The notes beneath the pieces were generated by a model. The model was given only the letters and a program-made list of their open reading frames with translations. It was not told the origin of the DNA and did no database searches. From Mesorhizobium sp. (GTDB lineage Bacteria > Pseudomonadota > Alphaproteobacteria > Rhizobiales > Rhizobiaceae), in assembly GCF_016793485.1 (NCBI RefSeq), contig NZ_JAEULZ010000016.1:62001-126000 (forward strand): a stretch of DNA of 64,000 nt, read 5' to 3'. Position 1 is the first letter of the stretch. Each line of letters opens with the position of its first letter. Shown here one piece after another: positions 34,980 to 44,352 of the stretch. The translations under genes were made by a program, and so were the position numbers.

Positions 34980-35839
34980 TACCAGCTCCCCGAAGACCCG
35001 CCACCGCCAGACGAGCCACCGCCGCCGGAAAACCCACCGCCCCCAGATGATCCCCCTGACCATCCGCCGCCAGACGAGCCACCGCTCCAGCCGCCGGACG
35101 ACGAGCGGCCGCTCGAATTGTAGTTGAAGGTCATGCCGAGCCATTCGTAGCGGCCCGGTCCAAGCTTGCGTCCGTACATACGAGGCAGGATCGCCATGGC
35201 GAAGCCGCCGAAGAACAGCGTCGCCCAGACGATGAGGAACAGCGTAATGATGAGCGTGTCTGGATCCCAGCTTGTGTCCTGGTTGCGCTTCGCTCTTGCC
35301 TCCAGCTCGGCGGCGTTGCCCTCGAGCACCATGACGATGTCGTCCACCGCCCGCGAAATTCCGCCCGAGAAATCCCCGGCGCGGAAAGCGGGCACCATGG
35401 TGTTTTCGATGATCAGTTTCGAGTGAAGGTCCGTCAGCGTCCCTTCCAGGCCGTAGCCGACCTCCATGCGCATCTTGCGGTCGTCGCGCGCCACAAGAAG
35501 CAGGATACCGTTGTCCTCGCCAGCCTGGCCTAACCCCCAGGCGCGAAACAGCCGATTGGCGTAGGGCTCGATCGCTTCGCCGTTAAGGCTCGGGATGGTT
35601 GCAACGACGATCTGGTCGGAGGACTTTTTCTCGAAATCCTCGAGCTTACGGACAAGTTCAGCTTCAGGCCCGGGATCGATCAGGCCGGCGTTGTCGACCA
35701 CCCGGCCGGTAAGCTCCGGCAGGTCCTGTGCTGCCGCGATCTGTGCTGAGAGAGCAAAGAACAGGGCGAGGCAGGCGAGAAAGAACCACCGGTCCGGACG
35801 AGGACCGGCGAGACGATGGAGTGCAAACGGCGTCATCAC
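34979..35839 (-). CDS. TPM-domain protein with Gly/Ser-rich tail (YgcG family)
   Basis: A 286-residue envelope protein. A signal peptide (about 1-37) is followed by a TPM domain (about 40-165; RVVDNAGLIDP, VGYGLEGTLTD), a membrane segment near 195-218, and a tail of almost only Gly, Ser and Trp in repeats of the type GGWSGGSSGG. Such tails are common in YgcG-like proteins. The TPM domain would lie in the periplasm. It sits between lemA and the second TPM gene in one operon. Confidence 0.92.
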   Translation of the reverse strand: MMTPFALHRLAGPRPDRWFFLACLALFFALSAQIAAAQDLPELTGRVVDNAGLIDPGPEAELVRKLEDFEKKSSDQIVVATIPSLNGEAIEPYANRLFRAWGLGQAGEDNGILLLVARDDRKMRMEVGYGLEGTLTDLHSKLIIENTMVPAFRAGDFSGGISRAVDDIVMVLEGNAAELEARAKRNQDTSWDPDTLIITLFLIVWATLFFGGFAMAILPRMYGRKLGPGRYEWLGMTFNYNSSGRSSSGGWSGGSSGGGWSGGSSGGGGFSGGGGSSGGGGSSGSW

Positions 35840-35857
35840 CCGCCTGGAATGAAAGGA

Positions 35858-36490
35858 TTAACCGCCCTGCTGTTGCGTGCCGAAATCGACCTTCGGCGGC
35901 TGCATGGCGTCATCCGCGACCGTGAAGTTCTGGAACGGCTTGTTGCCGAACCACAGCGTGTTCCACAGCATGGACGGGAAAGTCCTGAGCGACGTGTTAT
36001 AGACGCGCACGGCTTCTATGTAGTCGCGCCGCGCCACGGCAATGCGGTTCTCCGTCCCCTCCAACTGCGCCTGGAGCGCCAGGAAGTTCTGGTTCGCCTT
36101 GAGGTCCGGGTAGTTCTCGACAACCGCGAGGAGGCGCGACAGCGCGCTGGTCAGGCCGGCCTGGTTGTCCTGAAAGGCCTTGAACGCCTCGGGGTCGCTC
36201 AGCGTTTCGGGCGTGACGGTTACCTGGGTTGCTTTCGCCCGCGCCTCGACGACGCTTTCAAGCACTTCCCTTTCATGGGCGGCGTAGCCCTTCACAGTCT
36301 CGACCAGATTGGGGATAAGGTCCGCGCGGCGCTGATATTGGTTCAGGACCTCGCTCCACGCCGCCTTGGCCTGCTCTTCCTGTGTCGGGATCGTGTTATA
36401 GCCGCAAGCCGAGAGCAGCGGCAGCAACACCAGAGCCAGAAACGTCGGCATGCGAACGGCGGAAAGGTTGCGGGAAAGCTTGGCAAGCAT
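35858..36490 (-). CDS. lemA: LemA family lipoprotein
   Basis: A 210-residue LemA protein. The N-terminal hydrophobic segment ends in a lipobox LSAC (Cys about 29), so it is probably a lipoprotein. The helical LemA domain has YQRRADLIPNLVETVKGYAAHE and NFLALQAQLEGTENRIAVARR. The ATG at 36490 was chosen over 36505 for a better signal-peptide start. LemA and TPM proteins occur together widely; the operon continues 18 bases downstream. Confidence 0.93.
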   Translation of the reverse strand: MLAKLSRNLSAVRMPTFLALVLLPLLSACGYNTIPTQEEQAKAAWSEVLNQYQRRADLIPNLVETVKGYAAHEREVLESVVEARAKATQVTVTPETLSDPEAFKAFQDNQAGLTSALSRLLAVVENYPDLKANQNFLALQAQLEGTENRIAVARRDYIEAVRVYNTSLRTFPSMLWNTLWFGNKPFQNFTVADDAMQPPKVDFGTQQQGG

Positions 36491-36534
36491 GGGATCATCC
36501 CTCAAGGTCAGACTGAACCACCGCGAGAATTAGC

Positions 36535-36795
36535 ATGGCTGGACCAGAAAGACACGACGAAGAACGCGCCGAATCCCGCCGCATATTGGAACGTGTGTCC
36601 CAGGAGGCCGAAGCTGGCGGCCGTGGCGCCATCGACCGCGCCGCCGACAGGGCGCGTAACCATCTGACAGCCTCCGATGTAGACCAGAGCGACTGGGCGG
36701 AGTATTGGGGGACGCGCATCGGAAGAACGATAGGAGCCTTGTTCCTCGTCTTCCTCATCTTCTGGCTCGTCATGTATCTTGCCCAAGGCCATTGA
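36535..36795 (+). CDS. Small single-span membrane protein, hypothetical
   Basis: An 86-residue protein with an acidic/basic soluble N-terminus (about 1-62) and one membrane segment near the C-terminus (about 66-83, IGALFLVFLIFWLVMYLA). I do not recognise a family. It is two bases ahead of pdxY on the same strand, so it is probably co-transcribed. It is divergent from lemA with a 44-base gap. Confidence 0.7.
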   Translation: MAGPERHDEERAESRRILERVSQEAEAGGRGAIDRAADRARNHLTASDVDQSDWAEYWGTRIGRTIGALFLVFLIFWLVMYLAQGH

Positions 36796-36797
36796 AA

Positions 36798-37679
36798 ATG
36801 ACACCTGAAACCATTGCAGCACCCCGAGCGGTTATCGTGATCTCCAGCCATGTGGCGCGGGGATCGGTGGGCAATCGAGCAGCCGTTTTCGCGCTCGAGA
36901 CGCTCGGCTATCCAGTCTGGGCGGTTCCTACCGTGATCTTGCCTTGGCACACCGGACACGGACCATCCACGCGGATCGTGCCCAGCCCGGAACAGTTTTC
37001 CGCCTTCACGAGAGACCTCGAGCAGGCTGCGTGGCTGGGCGAGGTCGGCGCAGTGCTGTCGGGCTATCTCGGGAACGCCGAACAGGCCGCCGACGTGGCT
37101 TCGCTCGTCCGCAGCGTCAAGGCGCAGAATCCGAAGGCGCTCTATGTCTGCGACCCGGTCATGGGGGACAAGGAAGGTCTCTATGTCCCGGAGACCACCG
37201 CCGCTGCGATGCGTGATCTCCTCATACCTCTCGCCGACGTGTCCACGCCGAACCGATACGAACTGGAATGGATCGCCGGCCACAAGCTGCGCGGTCTGGC
37301 CGACATCATCAGCGCGGCGCGAAAGCTTGGCCCGGCCCGTATGTTGGTAACCTCATCGCCGGGGCGCTCGCTGGGCGAAATCGGCAACCTGCTTGTAACA
37401 AAGAACGACGCGTTGCTGGCCGAACATCGACAGATTTCAGGTCCGCCCAGCGGCATGGGCGACCTCACCTCGTCGGTGTTCCTGGCGCGCCTGCTGGCCG
37501 GCAACACGGACGAACAGGCGCTGCGGACGACGACGGCTACGGTCTACGAGGTGCTCGCCCGTGCTGCTGAACGCGGCGGCGACGAACTTCAGCTCGAAAC
37601 GGACGCCGTCAGTCTCTCCCGTCCGGCCGCCGCAGTCGAAATGCGCCGCCTTACGAACGAAGGTGAGCGCCTGGCTTGA
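36798..37679 (+). CDS. pdxY: Pyridoxal kinase PdxY
   Basis: Phosphorylates pyridoxal to pyridoxal 5'-phosphate in vitamin B6 salvage. The 293-residue product is of the ribokinase-like PdxY type: SSHVARGSVGNRAAVFALE near the start, VCDPVMGD (about 117-124) and the catalytic Asp in PPSGMGDLTSSVF (about 216-228). The ATG at 36798 gives the usual short N-terminus. Probably co-transcribed with the preceding small membrane protein. Confidence 0.93.
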   Translation: MTPETIAAPRAVIVISSHVARGSVGNRAAVFALETLGYPVWAVPTVILPWHTGHGPSTRIVPSPEQFSAFTRDLEQAAWLGEVGAVLSGYLGNAEQAADVASLVRSVKAQNPKALYVCDPVMGDKEGLYVPETTAAAMRDLLIPLADVSTPNRYELEWIAGHKLRGLADIISAARKLGPARMLVTSSPGRSLGEIGNLLVTKNDALLAEHRQISGPPSGMGDLTSSVFLARLLAGNTDEQALRTTTATVYEVLARAAERGGDELQLETDAVSLSRPAAAVEMRRLTNEGERLA

Positions 37680-37739
37680 TCGTTGCTTTCGCTGACTAAC
37701 CCACGTTGCAGTGCAAAAAATTGCCGTTAATGTCCGCCC

Positions 37740-38387
37740 ATGGTCCATCTTCCTGAACATCTGATCACCGGCTACCGCAATTTCATGAGCGGCCGCTACG
37801 CGTCCGAAAGCGACCGCTATCGTACGCTTGCGCGGGACGGACAGTCTCCCGAGACGATGGTGATCGCCTGCTGCGATTCCCGCGCCGCGCCGGAATCGAT
37901 CTTCGACGCCGGGCCGGGCGAACTCTTTGTCGTCCGCAACGTCGCCAATCTCGTGCCCCCTTACGAACCGGACGGGCGGCATCATTCGACGTCGGCAGCA
38001 CTGGAATTCGCGGTGCAGAGCCTGAAGGTGAAGCACGTCGTGGTCCTCGGCCATGGTCGCTGCGGCGGTATCGGCGCAGCCTTGAACACCTCCGCCACAC
38101 CACTCTCGCCAGGTGATTTCATTGGCAAATGGATGAGCCTCATCGCTCCCGCCGCCGAGACTGTGGCGGGATCGACGCTGATGACGGCTTCCGAACGCCA
38201 GACAGCCCTGGAACGCATCTCCATCCGCTATTCGATTGCCAATCTGCGCACGTTTCCCTGCGTGAAAATTCTCGAGGGCAAGGATCGGCTGACGATTTCC
38301 GGGGCCTGGTTCGACATCTCGACCGGCGAGCTTTGGGTGATGAACCGCGATACCGGCGATTTCGAGCGTCCTGACCCGGCGTTCTGA
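37740..38387 (+). CDS. Beta-class carbonic anhydrase
   Basis: Interconverts CO2 and bicarbonate in the cytoplasm. The 215-residue enzyme has zinc ligands Cys44, His105 and Cys108 (CCDSR and GHGRCGG) and the Asp46/Arg48 dyad of the beta class. There is no signal peptide. No clear Shine-Dalgarno sequence precedes the ATG, so initiation may be weak or the mRNA leader very short. Bicarbonate supply matters for carboxylases and arginine/pyrimidine synthesis. Stands alone between pdxY and the M3 peptidase gene. Confidence 0.94.
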   Translation: MVHLPEHLITGYRNFMSGRYASESDRYRTLARDGQSPETMVIACCDSRAAPESIFDAGPGELFVVRNVANLVPPYEPDGRHHSTSAALEFAVQSLKVKHVVVLGHGRCGGIGAALNTSATPLSPGDFIGKWMSLIAPAAETVAGSTLMTASERQTALERISIRYSIANLRTFPCVKILEGKDRLTISGAWFDISTGELWVMNRDTGDFERPDPAF

Positions 38388-38465
38388 TAGACCGCGCCGC
38401 GCATCGCGTTGCGTCGCGGCCAAACCGCACCTACATCGCCCAAGACCCACCTGTAGGAAATTTTC

Positions 38466-40514
38466 ATGACAAAGCCCGTCGATCTCGATCGCCATCCCCT
38501 CACGCATTGGGATGGACCGTTTGGCCTGCCGGACTTTTCGCGTATCGACGACGGTGATTTCGGACCGGTTTTCGACGCCGCACTGGCTGCGCACCAGGCC
38601 GACATCGACGCAATTGCCGACAATCCGGAGCTCGCTACAATCGAAAACACGTTCGCAGCGATGGAACTTTCCGGCGACCCGCTGGACCGTGTCTCGGCGA
38701 TCTTCTGGTGCAAGGCCGGCGCCAACACCAACGACGCCATTCAGGCGATGGAACGAGAGATCGCGCCGAAAATGTCGCGCCACTACTCCACGATCTCGAT
38801 GAACGAGAAGCTATTCGCGCGCATCGACGATCTGTACAAGCGGCGCGCGTCGCTTGGGCTCGATCCCAAGACGTTACGGCTGGTGGAAAAGAGCTGGAAA
38901 GGCTTTGTGAAGTCGGGCGCGAAGCTCGACGCCGATGGCAAGAAGCGGCTTGCGGCGGTCAACGAGGAGCTGTCCTCGCTCGGCACAGCCTTCAGCCAGA
39001 ATGTGCTGGCCGACGAGAAGGAATGGGTGATGTTCCTTGGTGCGGGCGACCTCGCCGGCCTGCCCGAATTCCTGAAAAGCGCGATGGCTGGTGCAGCCGA
39101 GTCCCGTGGCCGAAAGGGCGAGTATGCGGTCACGCTGTCGCGCTCGATCTACGAGCCCTTCACCACCTTCTCCGAACGGCGCGACCTGCGCGAAAAGGCC
39201 TTCAAGGCTTTCATCGGGCGCGGCGAAACCGGCGGCGAGACCGACAACGCCCCCGTGGTGAGGAAGATGCTGGCCCTGCGTGCCGAAAAGGCAAAGCTGC
39301 TCGGCTACGAAAGCTTCGCGGCGCTCAAGCTCGACGACACGATGGCCAAGACGCCGAAAGCGGTGTTCGAACTTCTCGAACCCGTCTGGGAAAAGGCGCG
39401 CGAGAAGGCTGCCCGCGACGAAGCCGAATTGCAGCGTCTTGCCGCGGCTTCGGGCAGCAACGAGAAGCTCGCGGCCTGGGACTGGCGCTTCTACCAGGAG
39501 AAGCTGCGCGCCGAAAAATACGCCTTCGACGAGGCCGAGCTAAAACCCTATCTGCAGCTCGAACAGATCATCGCCGCGTGCTTCGACGTCGCGACGCGCC
39601 TCTTCGGCGTCACCTTCTCCGAAAAGCAGGGCGTACCCGCCTGGCACCCGGATGCGCGTCTGTTCGAGGTCCTGAACGCCGACGGATCGCAGCGCGGCCT
39701 GTTCCTCGCCGACTATTTCGCGCGGCCTTCCAAACGGTCCGGCGCCTGGATGAGTTCGCTGCAGTCAGGCTATCGCCTCGGCCAGGGATCGAGCCCGATC
39801 ATCTACAACATCATGAATTTCGCCAAGCCACCGGCCGGCGAGCCGGCGCTGCTCTCGCTCGACGAGGCAAAGACGCTGTTCCACGAATTCGGTCATGCGC
39901 TGCATGGCCTGCTAACGGAGGCGTATTGGCCGTCGCAGTCCGGTACGTCCGTTTCGCGCGACTTCGTGGAACTGCCATCGCAGCTTTACGAACATTGGCT
40001 CACCGTTCCGGCCGTGCTCGAAAAATACGCGCGCCACTGCAAAACCGGCGAGCCGATGCCGCAGGCTCTGCTCGACAAGATGCTGGCGGCCAGCACCTTC
40101 GACGCCGGCTTCCGGACGGTGGAATTCACATCGTCCGCGCTTGTCGATATGGCCTATCATTCACAAAAGGATGCCCCTTCCGATCCGCAGACCTTCGAGA
40201 CGGAGACGCTGAAGAAACTCGGCATGCCGGACGCCATCGTCATGCGCCACCGCACCCCGCATTTCAGCCACGTCTTTTCCGGTGACGGCTATTCGGCCGG
40301 CTACTACTCCTACATGTGGTCGGAAGTGCTGGATGCCGACGCCTTTTCCGCCTTCGAGGAAACCGGCGATGCCTTCAATCCCGAGATGGCGGCCAAGCTG
40401 AAGAAACACATCTATTCTGCCGGCGGCTCCGCCGATCCGGAAGCACTCTATACGGAATTCAGGGGCAAGATGCCGACGCCAGACGCGATGATGGCCAAGC
40501 GCGGCTTGGCCTGA
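38466..40514 (+). CDS. M3 family oligopeptidase (OpdA/Dcp type)
   Basis: A 682-residue zinc metallopeptidase that degrades short peptides in the cytoplasm. The M3 signature is LFHEFGHALHGLL, with zinc ligands His473 and His477 and catalytic Glu474, and a downstream Glu ligand in the AYWPSQSG region. The C-terminal GYSAGYYSYMWSEVLDADAF motif (about 604-623) is strongly conserved. Dcp (peptidyl-dipeptidase) and OpdA (oligopeptidase A) are too similar to separate by eye. A GTAGGAAA ribosome-binding site supports the start. Antisense and +1 frames over it are long only because of GC bias. Confidence 0.94.
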   Translation: MTKPVDLDRHPLTHWDGPFGLPDFSRIDDGDFGPVFDAALAAHQADIDAIADNPELATIENTFAAMELSGDPLDRVSAIFWCKAGANTNDAIQAMEREIAPKMSRHYSTISMNEKLFARIDDLYKRRASLGLDPKTLRLVEKSWKGFVKSGAKLDADGKKRLAAVNEELSSLGTAFSQNVLADEKEWVMFLGAGDLAGLPEFLKSAMAGAAESRGRKGEYAVTLSRSIYEPFTTFSERRDLREKAFKAFIGRGETGGETDNAPVVRKMLALRAEKAKLLGYESFAALKLDDTMAKTPKAVFELLEPVWEKAREKAARDEAELQRLAAASGSNEKLAAWDWRFYQEKLRAEKYAFDEAELKPYLQLEQIIAACFDVATRLFGVTFSEKQGVPAWHPDARLFEVLNADGSQRGLFLADYFARPSKRSGAWMSSLQSGYRLGQGSSPIIYNIMNFAKPPAGEPALLSLDEAKTLFHEFGHALHGLLTEAYWPSQSGTSVSRDFVELPSQLYEHWLTVPAVLEKYARHCKTGEPMPQALLDKMLAASTFDAGFRTVEFTSSALVDMAYHSQKDAPSDPQTFETETLKKLGMPDAIVMRHRTPHFSHVFSGDGYSAGYYSYMWSEVLDADAFSAFEETGDAFNPEMAAKLKKHIYSAGGSADPEALYTEFRGKMPTPDAMMAKRGLA

Positions 40515-40546
40515 CCGCCAGGGAGTTTACGTTCAGGGAGTTTGCG

Positions 40547-40828
40547 TCAGCGCTTGGGATAGCAGGCCAAGGGTACATCTGGCCAAATGGCCTGATCGCA
40601 TCCTGCATCAGCCTGTTGCTTCTTGAATTCGGCCGAAGTCGGGCCGGTCACCGTGTGGTCAACGCCAAATGCTGCATCGGGGAAGGCTTCCTCGGCGGCG
40701 GTCTGCAGCAGAGCTGGTCCCTCGATCTGGCGCGTCCCGGTAGAGTTGGCGACGCCTGCGGCAAGCAGGAGGGCGACCGACGCGGTAGCGACGGTGCTTC
40801 GGAAAAGGCGCGCGGATGCCGTGTTCAT
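40547..40828 (-). CDS. Small secreted hypothetical protein
   Basis: A 93-residue product with a signal peptide (residues 1-28, cleavage near GVANS) and a short mature part with two cysteines (about 77 and 89) in DAGCDQAIWPDVPLACYP. Those features and the lack of any competing gene on the other strand make it a plausible periplasmic protein. I do not recognise a family. It converges with the M3 peptidase gene and diverges from typA. Confidence 0.55.
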   Translation of the reverse strand: MNTASARLFRSTVATASVALLLAAGVANSTGTRQIEGPALLQTAAEEAFPDAAFGVDHTVTGPTSAEFKKQQADAGCDQAIWPDVPLACYPKR

Positions 40829-41010
40829 GGACGTTAACTTTTCCGGCGGGGAATCGATCCGCCTCGTTAGACTTTTAATTATCTGCTCAGTTCCCTAATT
40901 TTCGGTAACCATTGGCCCCCCTTTCGCAACTGCGAAAAAACCTGTATGAGCCGCGCAACTGAAGTTGCGGCGCCGGTATCCGCGTGCCGCCCACTCCCGA
41001 GATTAAGAAC

Positions 41011-42840
41011 ATGAAACTTCGCAACATCGCGATCATCGCGCATGTCGACCATGGCAAGACTACCCTCGTCGACCAGCTCCTGAAACAGTCCGGCTCCTTC
41101 CGCGAGAACCAGCGCGTCGCCGAGCGCGTGATGGATTCGAACGACCTCGAAAAGGAACGTGGCATCACGATCCTCGCCAAGGCGACGTCGATCGTGTGGA
41201 AGGACACCCGTATCAACATCGTCGACACCCCCGGCCACGCCGACTTCGGCGGCGAGGTCGAGCGCATTCTCTCCATGGTGGACGGAGCGATCGTGCTCGT
41301 CGATGCCTCTGAAGGCCCGATGCCTCAGACCAAGTTCGTGGTCGGCAAGGCGCTCAAGGTTGGCCTGAAGCCGATCGTTGCGATCAACAAGATCGACCGT
41401 CCCGACGGCCGCCATGTCGAGGTCATAAACGAAGTGTTCGACCTCTTCGCCAATCTCGACGCCACCGACGACCAGCTCGACTTCCCGATCCTTTACGGTT
41501 CGGGCCGTGATGGCTGGATGAACGTCAATCCGGAAGGCCCGAAGGATGAGGGTCTCGCGCCTCTGCTCGACCTCGTGCTGAAGCACGTTCCCGAGCCGAC
41601 AGTCGAGGAAGGTCCGTTCCGCATGATCGGAACGATCCTCGAGGCCAATCCTTTCCTCGGCCGCATTATCACCGGGCGCATCGCCTCGGGTTCGGTGAAG
41701 CCGAACCAGGCCGTCAAGGTGCTCGGGCAGGACAGCAAGACCATCGAGACCGGCCGCATTTCCAAGATCCTCGCCTTCCGCGGCATTGAGCGCCAGCCTA
41801 TCGAGGATGCGCAGGCGGGCGACATCGTCGCCATCGCCGGCCTCTCCAAGGGTACCGTCGCCGACACGTTCTGCGACCCGGCCGTCACGGAAGCGATGAA
41901 GGCGCAGCCGATCGACCCGCCGACTGTCACCATGTCCTTCATCGTCAACGACAGCCCGCTCGCCGGCACCGAGGGCGACAAGGTCACCAGCCGCGTCATC
42001 CGCGACCGCCTGCTCAAGGAAGCTGAAGGCAACGTCGCGCTGAAGATCGAGGAGGCCGAGGGCAAGGATTCCTTCTACGTGTCCGGCCGTGGCGAATTGC
42101 AGCTTGCCGTCCTGATCGAGACCATGCGCCGCGAGGGCTTTGAACTCGCCGTCTCGCGTCCGCGTGTCGTTATGCATAAGGACGAAGCTACCGGCCAGAT
42201 GATGGAGCCGATCGAGGAAGTCGTCATCGACGTCGATGAGGAGCACTCCGGCATCGTGGTGCAGAAGATGTCCGAGCGTAAGGCCGAGATGGTCGAGCTG
42301 CGTCCGTCCGGCGGCAATCGCCAGCGTCTCCGCTTCTACGCGCCGACACGCGGCCTGATCGGCTATCAATCGGAGCTGCTGACCGACACGCGCGGCACCG
42401 CCGTCATGAACCGTCTGTTCCACGACTACCAGCCGTTCAGGGGCGTGATTGCCGGCCGTACCAACGGCGTTCTGCTCTCCAATGCATCGGGCGAAGCCGT
42501 CGCTTACGCCATGTTCAACCTGGAAGATCGCGGCCCGATGATCATCGAGCCGGGCGAGAAGGTCTATCAGGGCATGATCATCGGCATTCATAGCCGCGAC
42601 AACGACCTTGAGGTCAATGTGCTGAAGGGCAAGCAGCTGACCAACATCCGCGCCGCCGGCAAGGACGAGGCCGTGAAGCTGACCCCGCCGATCCGCATGA
42701 CGCTCGACCGCGCCCTGTCGTGGATCCAGGACGACGAGCTGATGGAAGTGACGCCGAAGACGATCCGCCTGCGCAAGCTCTATCTGGATCCGAACGACCG
42801 CAAGCGCTTCGAAAAGCAGAAGCTCGCCGGCGCGGCCTAA
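41011..42840 (+). CDS. typA: Translational GTPase TypA/BipA
   Basis: A 609-residue ribosome-associated GTPase, related to EF-G, that helps growth and ribosome assembly under stress and at low temperature. GTP-binding motifs are AHVDHGKTT (10-18), DTPGHADF (about 72-79) and NKID. The TypA-specific C-terminal domain is complete (ending KRFEKQKLAGAA). The ATG at 41011 matches the conserved start MKLRNIAIIAHV; an in-frame GTG at 40984 is less likely. Its leader carries an inverted repeat CGCAACT-GA-AGTTGCG (40954-40969). A terminator follows at 42879. Confidence 0.97.
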   Translation: MKLRNIAIIAHVDHGKTTLVDQLLKQSGSFRENQRVAERVMDSNDLEKERGITILAKATSIVWKDTRINIVDTPGHADFGGEVERILSMVDGAIVLVDASEGPMPQTKFVVGKALKVGLKPIVAINKIDRPDGRHVEVINEVFDLFANLDATDDQLDFPILYGSGRDGWMNVNPEGPKDEGLAPLLDLVLKHVPEPTVEEGPFRMIGTILEANPFLGRIITGRIASGSVKPNQAVKVLGQDSKTIETGRISKILAFRGIERQPIEDAQAGDIVAIAGLSKGTVADTFCDPAVTEAMKAQPIDPPTVTMSFIVNDSPLAGTEGDKVTSRVIRDRLLKEAEGNVALKIEEAEGKDSFYVSGRGELQLAVLIETMRREGFELAVSRPRVVMHKDEATGQMMEPIEEVVIDVDEEHSGIVVQKMSERKAEMVELRPSGGNRQRLRFYAPTRGLIGYQSELLTDTRGTAVMNRLFHDYQPFRGVIAGRTNGVLLSNASGEAVAYAMFNLEDRGPMIIEPGEKVYQGMIIGIHSRDNDLEVNVLKGKQLTNIRAAGKDEAVKLTPPIRMTLDRALSWIQDDELMEVTPKTIRLRKLYLDPNDRKRFEKQKLAGAA

Positions 42841-42878
42841 GCTTTTCCTCCGGGCTTCCGCAGGAACGCCTTTTGACT

Positions 42879-42913
42879 AAACTCCGTTTGGCTTGTGCCG
42901 AGCGGAGTTTTTT
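42879..42913 (+). terminator. Terminator after typA, containing the next gene's ribosome-binding site
   Basis: AAACTCCG (42879-42886) pairs with CGGAGTTT (42903-42910), with an inner GGC/GCC stem, and is followed by T residues to 42913. The right arm contains GGAG, which lies seven bases before the ATG at 42915, so the hairpin would both end typA transcripts and hide that ribosome-binding site. Confidence 0.75.
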
Positions 42914-42914
42914 C

Positions 42915-43274
42915 ATGCCGAGCAACACCTACCAGCTCTTCGAGCGGGCGATGGCGAAGCGCTGGCCGATCGCGTGCCGTTACCAGGGGCATCCACGCGC
43001 GATCTGCCCCGTCATCCTCGGCCACTCGGGCAGCGTCGAAAAGGCGCTCGTCTGGCAGTTCGCCGGTTCCAGCAGCAGCGGTGCGGTAAGCGGCCAGTGG
43101 AAATGCCTGACGCTTTCAGAGGTCGAGAAGGCAGAAATCGTCGAAGGGCCATGGCGTACCGGCGAGCGTCACGGGAATGCCCAAAGTTGCGTGAAGGATG
43201 TTGATCTGGACGTCAACCCGGACAGCCCATACGCTCCAAGGCGCCGGCTACCGGTGCTTCGCATAATCAAGTAG
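42915..43274 (+). CDS. Hypothetical protein, distantly WYL-like
   Basis: A 119-residue soluble protein. The pattern of a short N-terminal helix, then PIACRYQGHPRAICPVILGH and later WKCLTLSEVE resembles the WYL ligand-sensing domain, but without a DNA-binding part; this is a weak impression. Its start lies immediately after the typA terminator and the only Shine-Dalgarno sequence (GGAG) is inside that hairpin. No promoter is obvious in the 74-base gap, so expression may depend on read-through or on a start inside the terminator. Confidence 0.6.
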   Translation: MPSNTYQLFERAMAKRWPIACRYQGHPRAICPVILGHSGSVEKALVWQFAGSSSSGAVSGQWKCLTLSEVEKAEIVEGPWRTGERHGNAQSCVKDVDLDVNPDSPYAPRRRLPVLRIIK

Positions 43275-43373
43275 CCACTGGCGCCTGCGCTGGACCGGAA
43301 AATAGGCCAGCCTGTATCTGTGTGTGTTCACCTCGGTTCGATCTAACCGCAAAGTCCCGCCGGATCGAGCTCC

Positions 43374-44285
43374 TTGTCGAACATCAGAAACAGCACATCG
43401 CCTTTGTTTCCCATCCTTGTCTGCCTGGCCGGTGTCTTCCTGCTCGCGGCAATGGATGCCGCCGTCAAAGGTCTGGTCCTGACGATCGGCGCCTATAACG
43501 CGCTTCTGTGGCGTAGTGTCTTCGGCAGTGTCGCAGCGGGAACCGCGTGGAAGGCCACCAAACGAACGCGCCCCGATGCAAATGCCCTGCGGCTCCATAT
43601 TCAACGCGGCATCGTCGTTTGTTTCGTCGGGTTGCTGTTCTTCTGGGGGGTCGGTCGCCTTCCGCTCGCCGAGGCGGTTGCATTGTCGTTCGTCGCACCG
43701 CTGGTGGCGCTTTTCATGGTCGCCATCATGTTGGGCGAGCGAATTGGACGGTCCGTCATCCTGGCGTCGATCATGGGCATGGTCGGGGTGGTCATTATCC
43801 TGTTAGGCAGGTTCGGCGCGGGAAACTACGCGCCCGACGCCTTGCTTGGGGTGTTGGCTATCCTCGCTTCCGCTTTCTTCTACGCCTACAATCTTGTGCT
43901 GACCCGCCGTCAGTCGCTGATTGCGAAGCCGCTGGAAGTCGTGTTTTTCACGAATCTGGTTGCGTTGGTCGTGCTAGGTGCGGCGGCGCCCTGGTTTGGT
44001 CTGTGGCCAGCCCCGGACCAGTGGGCGCCAATCATCGGCGTGACCGTGCTGGCTCTCGGTGGGCATGCCATGCTCAGTTGGGCATACGGGCGTACGGAGG
44101 CCCAGTACCTGATTCCGACGGAATATTCGGCATTCGTCTGGGCGATCCTGCTCGGATGGTTCTTTTTCGATGAAGCCGTCGGCGTGTCGACAATTGCCGG
44201 CGCGGTTTTGATCACCCTCGGCTGCCTGCTTGCATCCCGCTCGAAGCCGAAGCTCGCCGAACCCATCGAGGTGGCCGCCATCTGA
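43374..44285 (+). CDS. EamA/DMT-superfamily transporter
   Basis: A 303-residue membrane protein with about ten predicted spans arranged as two EamA repeats (about 12-140 and 150-290). Typical segments include LPLAEAVALSFVAPLVALFM at the end of the first repeat and AQYLIPTEYSAFVWAILLGW in the second. DMT proteins export metabolites, amino acids or drugs; no substrate can be assigned. The TTG start at 43374 follows GAGC; the next in-frame starts lie inside the first membrane span. Confidence 0.88.
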   Translation: MSNIRNSTSPLFPILVCLAGVFLLAAMDAAVKGLVLTIGAYNALLWRSVFGSVAAGTAWKATKRTRPDANALRLHIQRGIVVCFVGLLFFWGVGRLPLAEAVALSFVAPLVALFMVAIMLGERIGRSVILASIMGMVGVVIILLGRFGAGNYAPDALLGVLAILASAFFYAYNLVLTRRQSLIAKPLEVVFFTNLVALVVLGAAAPWFGLWPAPDQWAPIIGVTVLALGGHAMLSWAYGRTEAQYLIPTEYSAFVWAILLGWFFFDEAVGVSTIAGAVLITLGCLLASRSKPKLAEPIEVAAI

Positions 44286-44352
44286 TCGTAGAGCTTGGTC
44301 AGCCATTTGGCTAGATCGAGCAAAGTGGTTATGATCTTCAGGGAGGAATCCG

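Noticed and set aside
38708-40285. A 525-codon frame inside the M3 peptidase gene in another frame
   Set aside because: The product is Arg-rich and low in hydrophobic residues, the usual result of a shifted frame in GC-rich coding sequence. The M3 frame has all catalytic motifs.
40954-40969. RNA hairpin attenuator ahead of typA
   Set aside because: The inverted repeat has a two-base loop and no T-run, so it is not a terminator. It may be an operator, but nothing supports that further.
40879-42591. A 570-codon open frame antisense to typA
   Set aside because: It lies fully under a secure typA gene on the opposite strand, has no domain I recognise and no ribosome-binding site. Long antisense frames are expected in GC-rich coding DNA.
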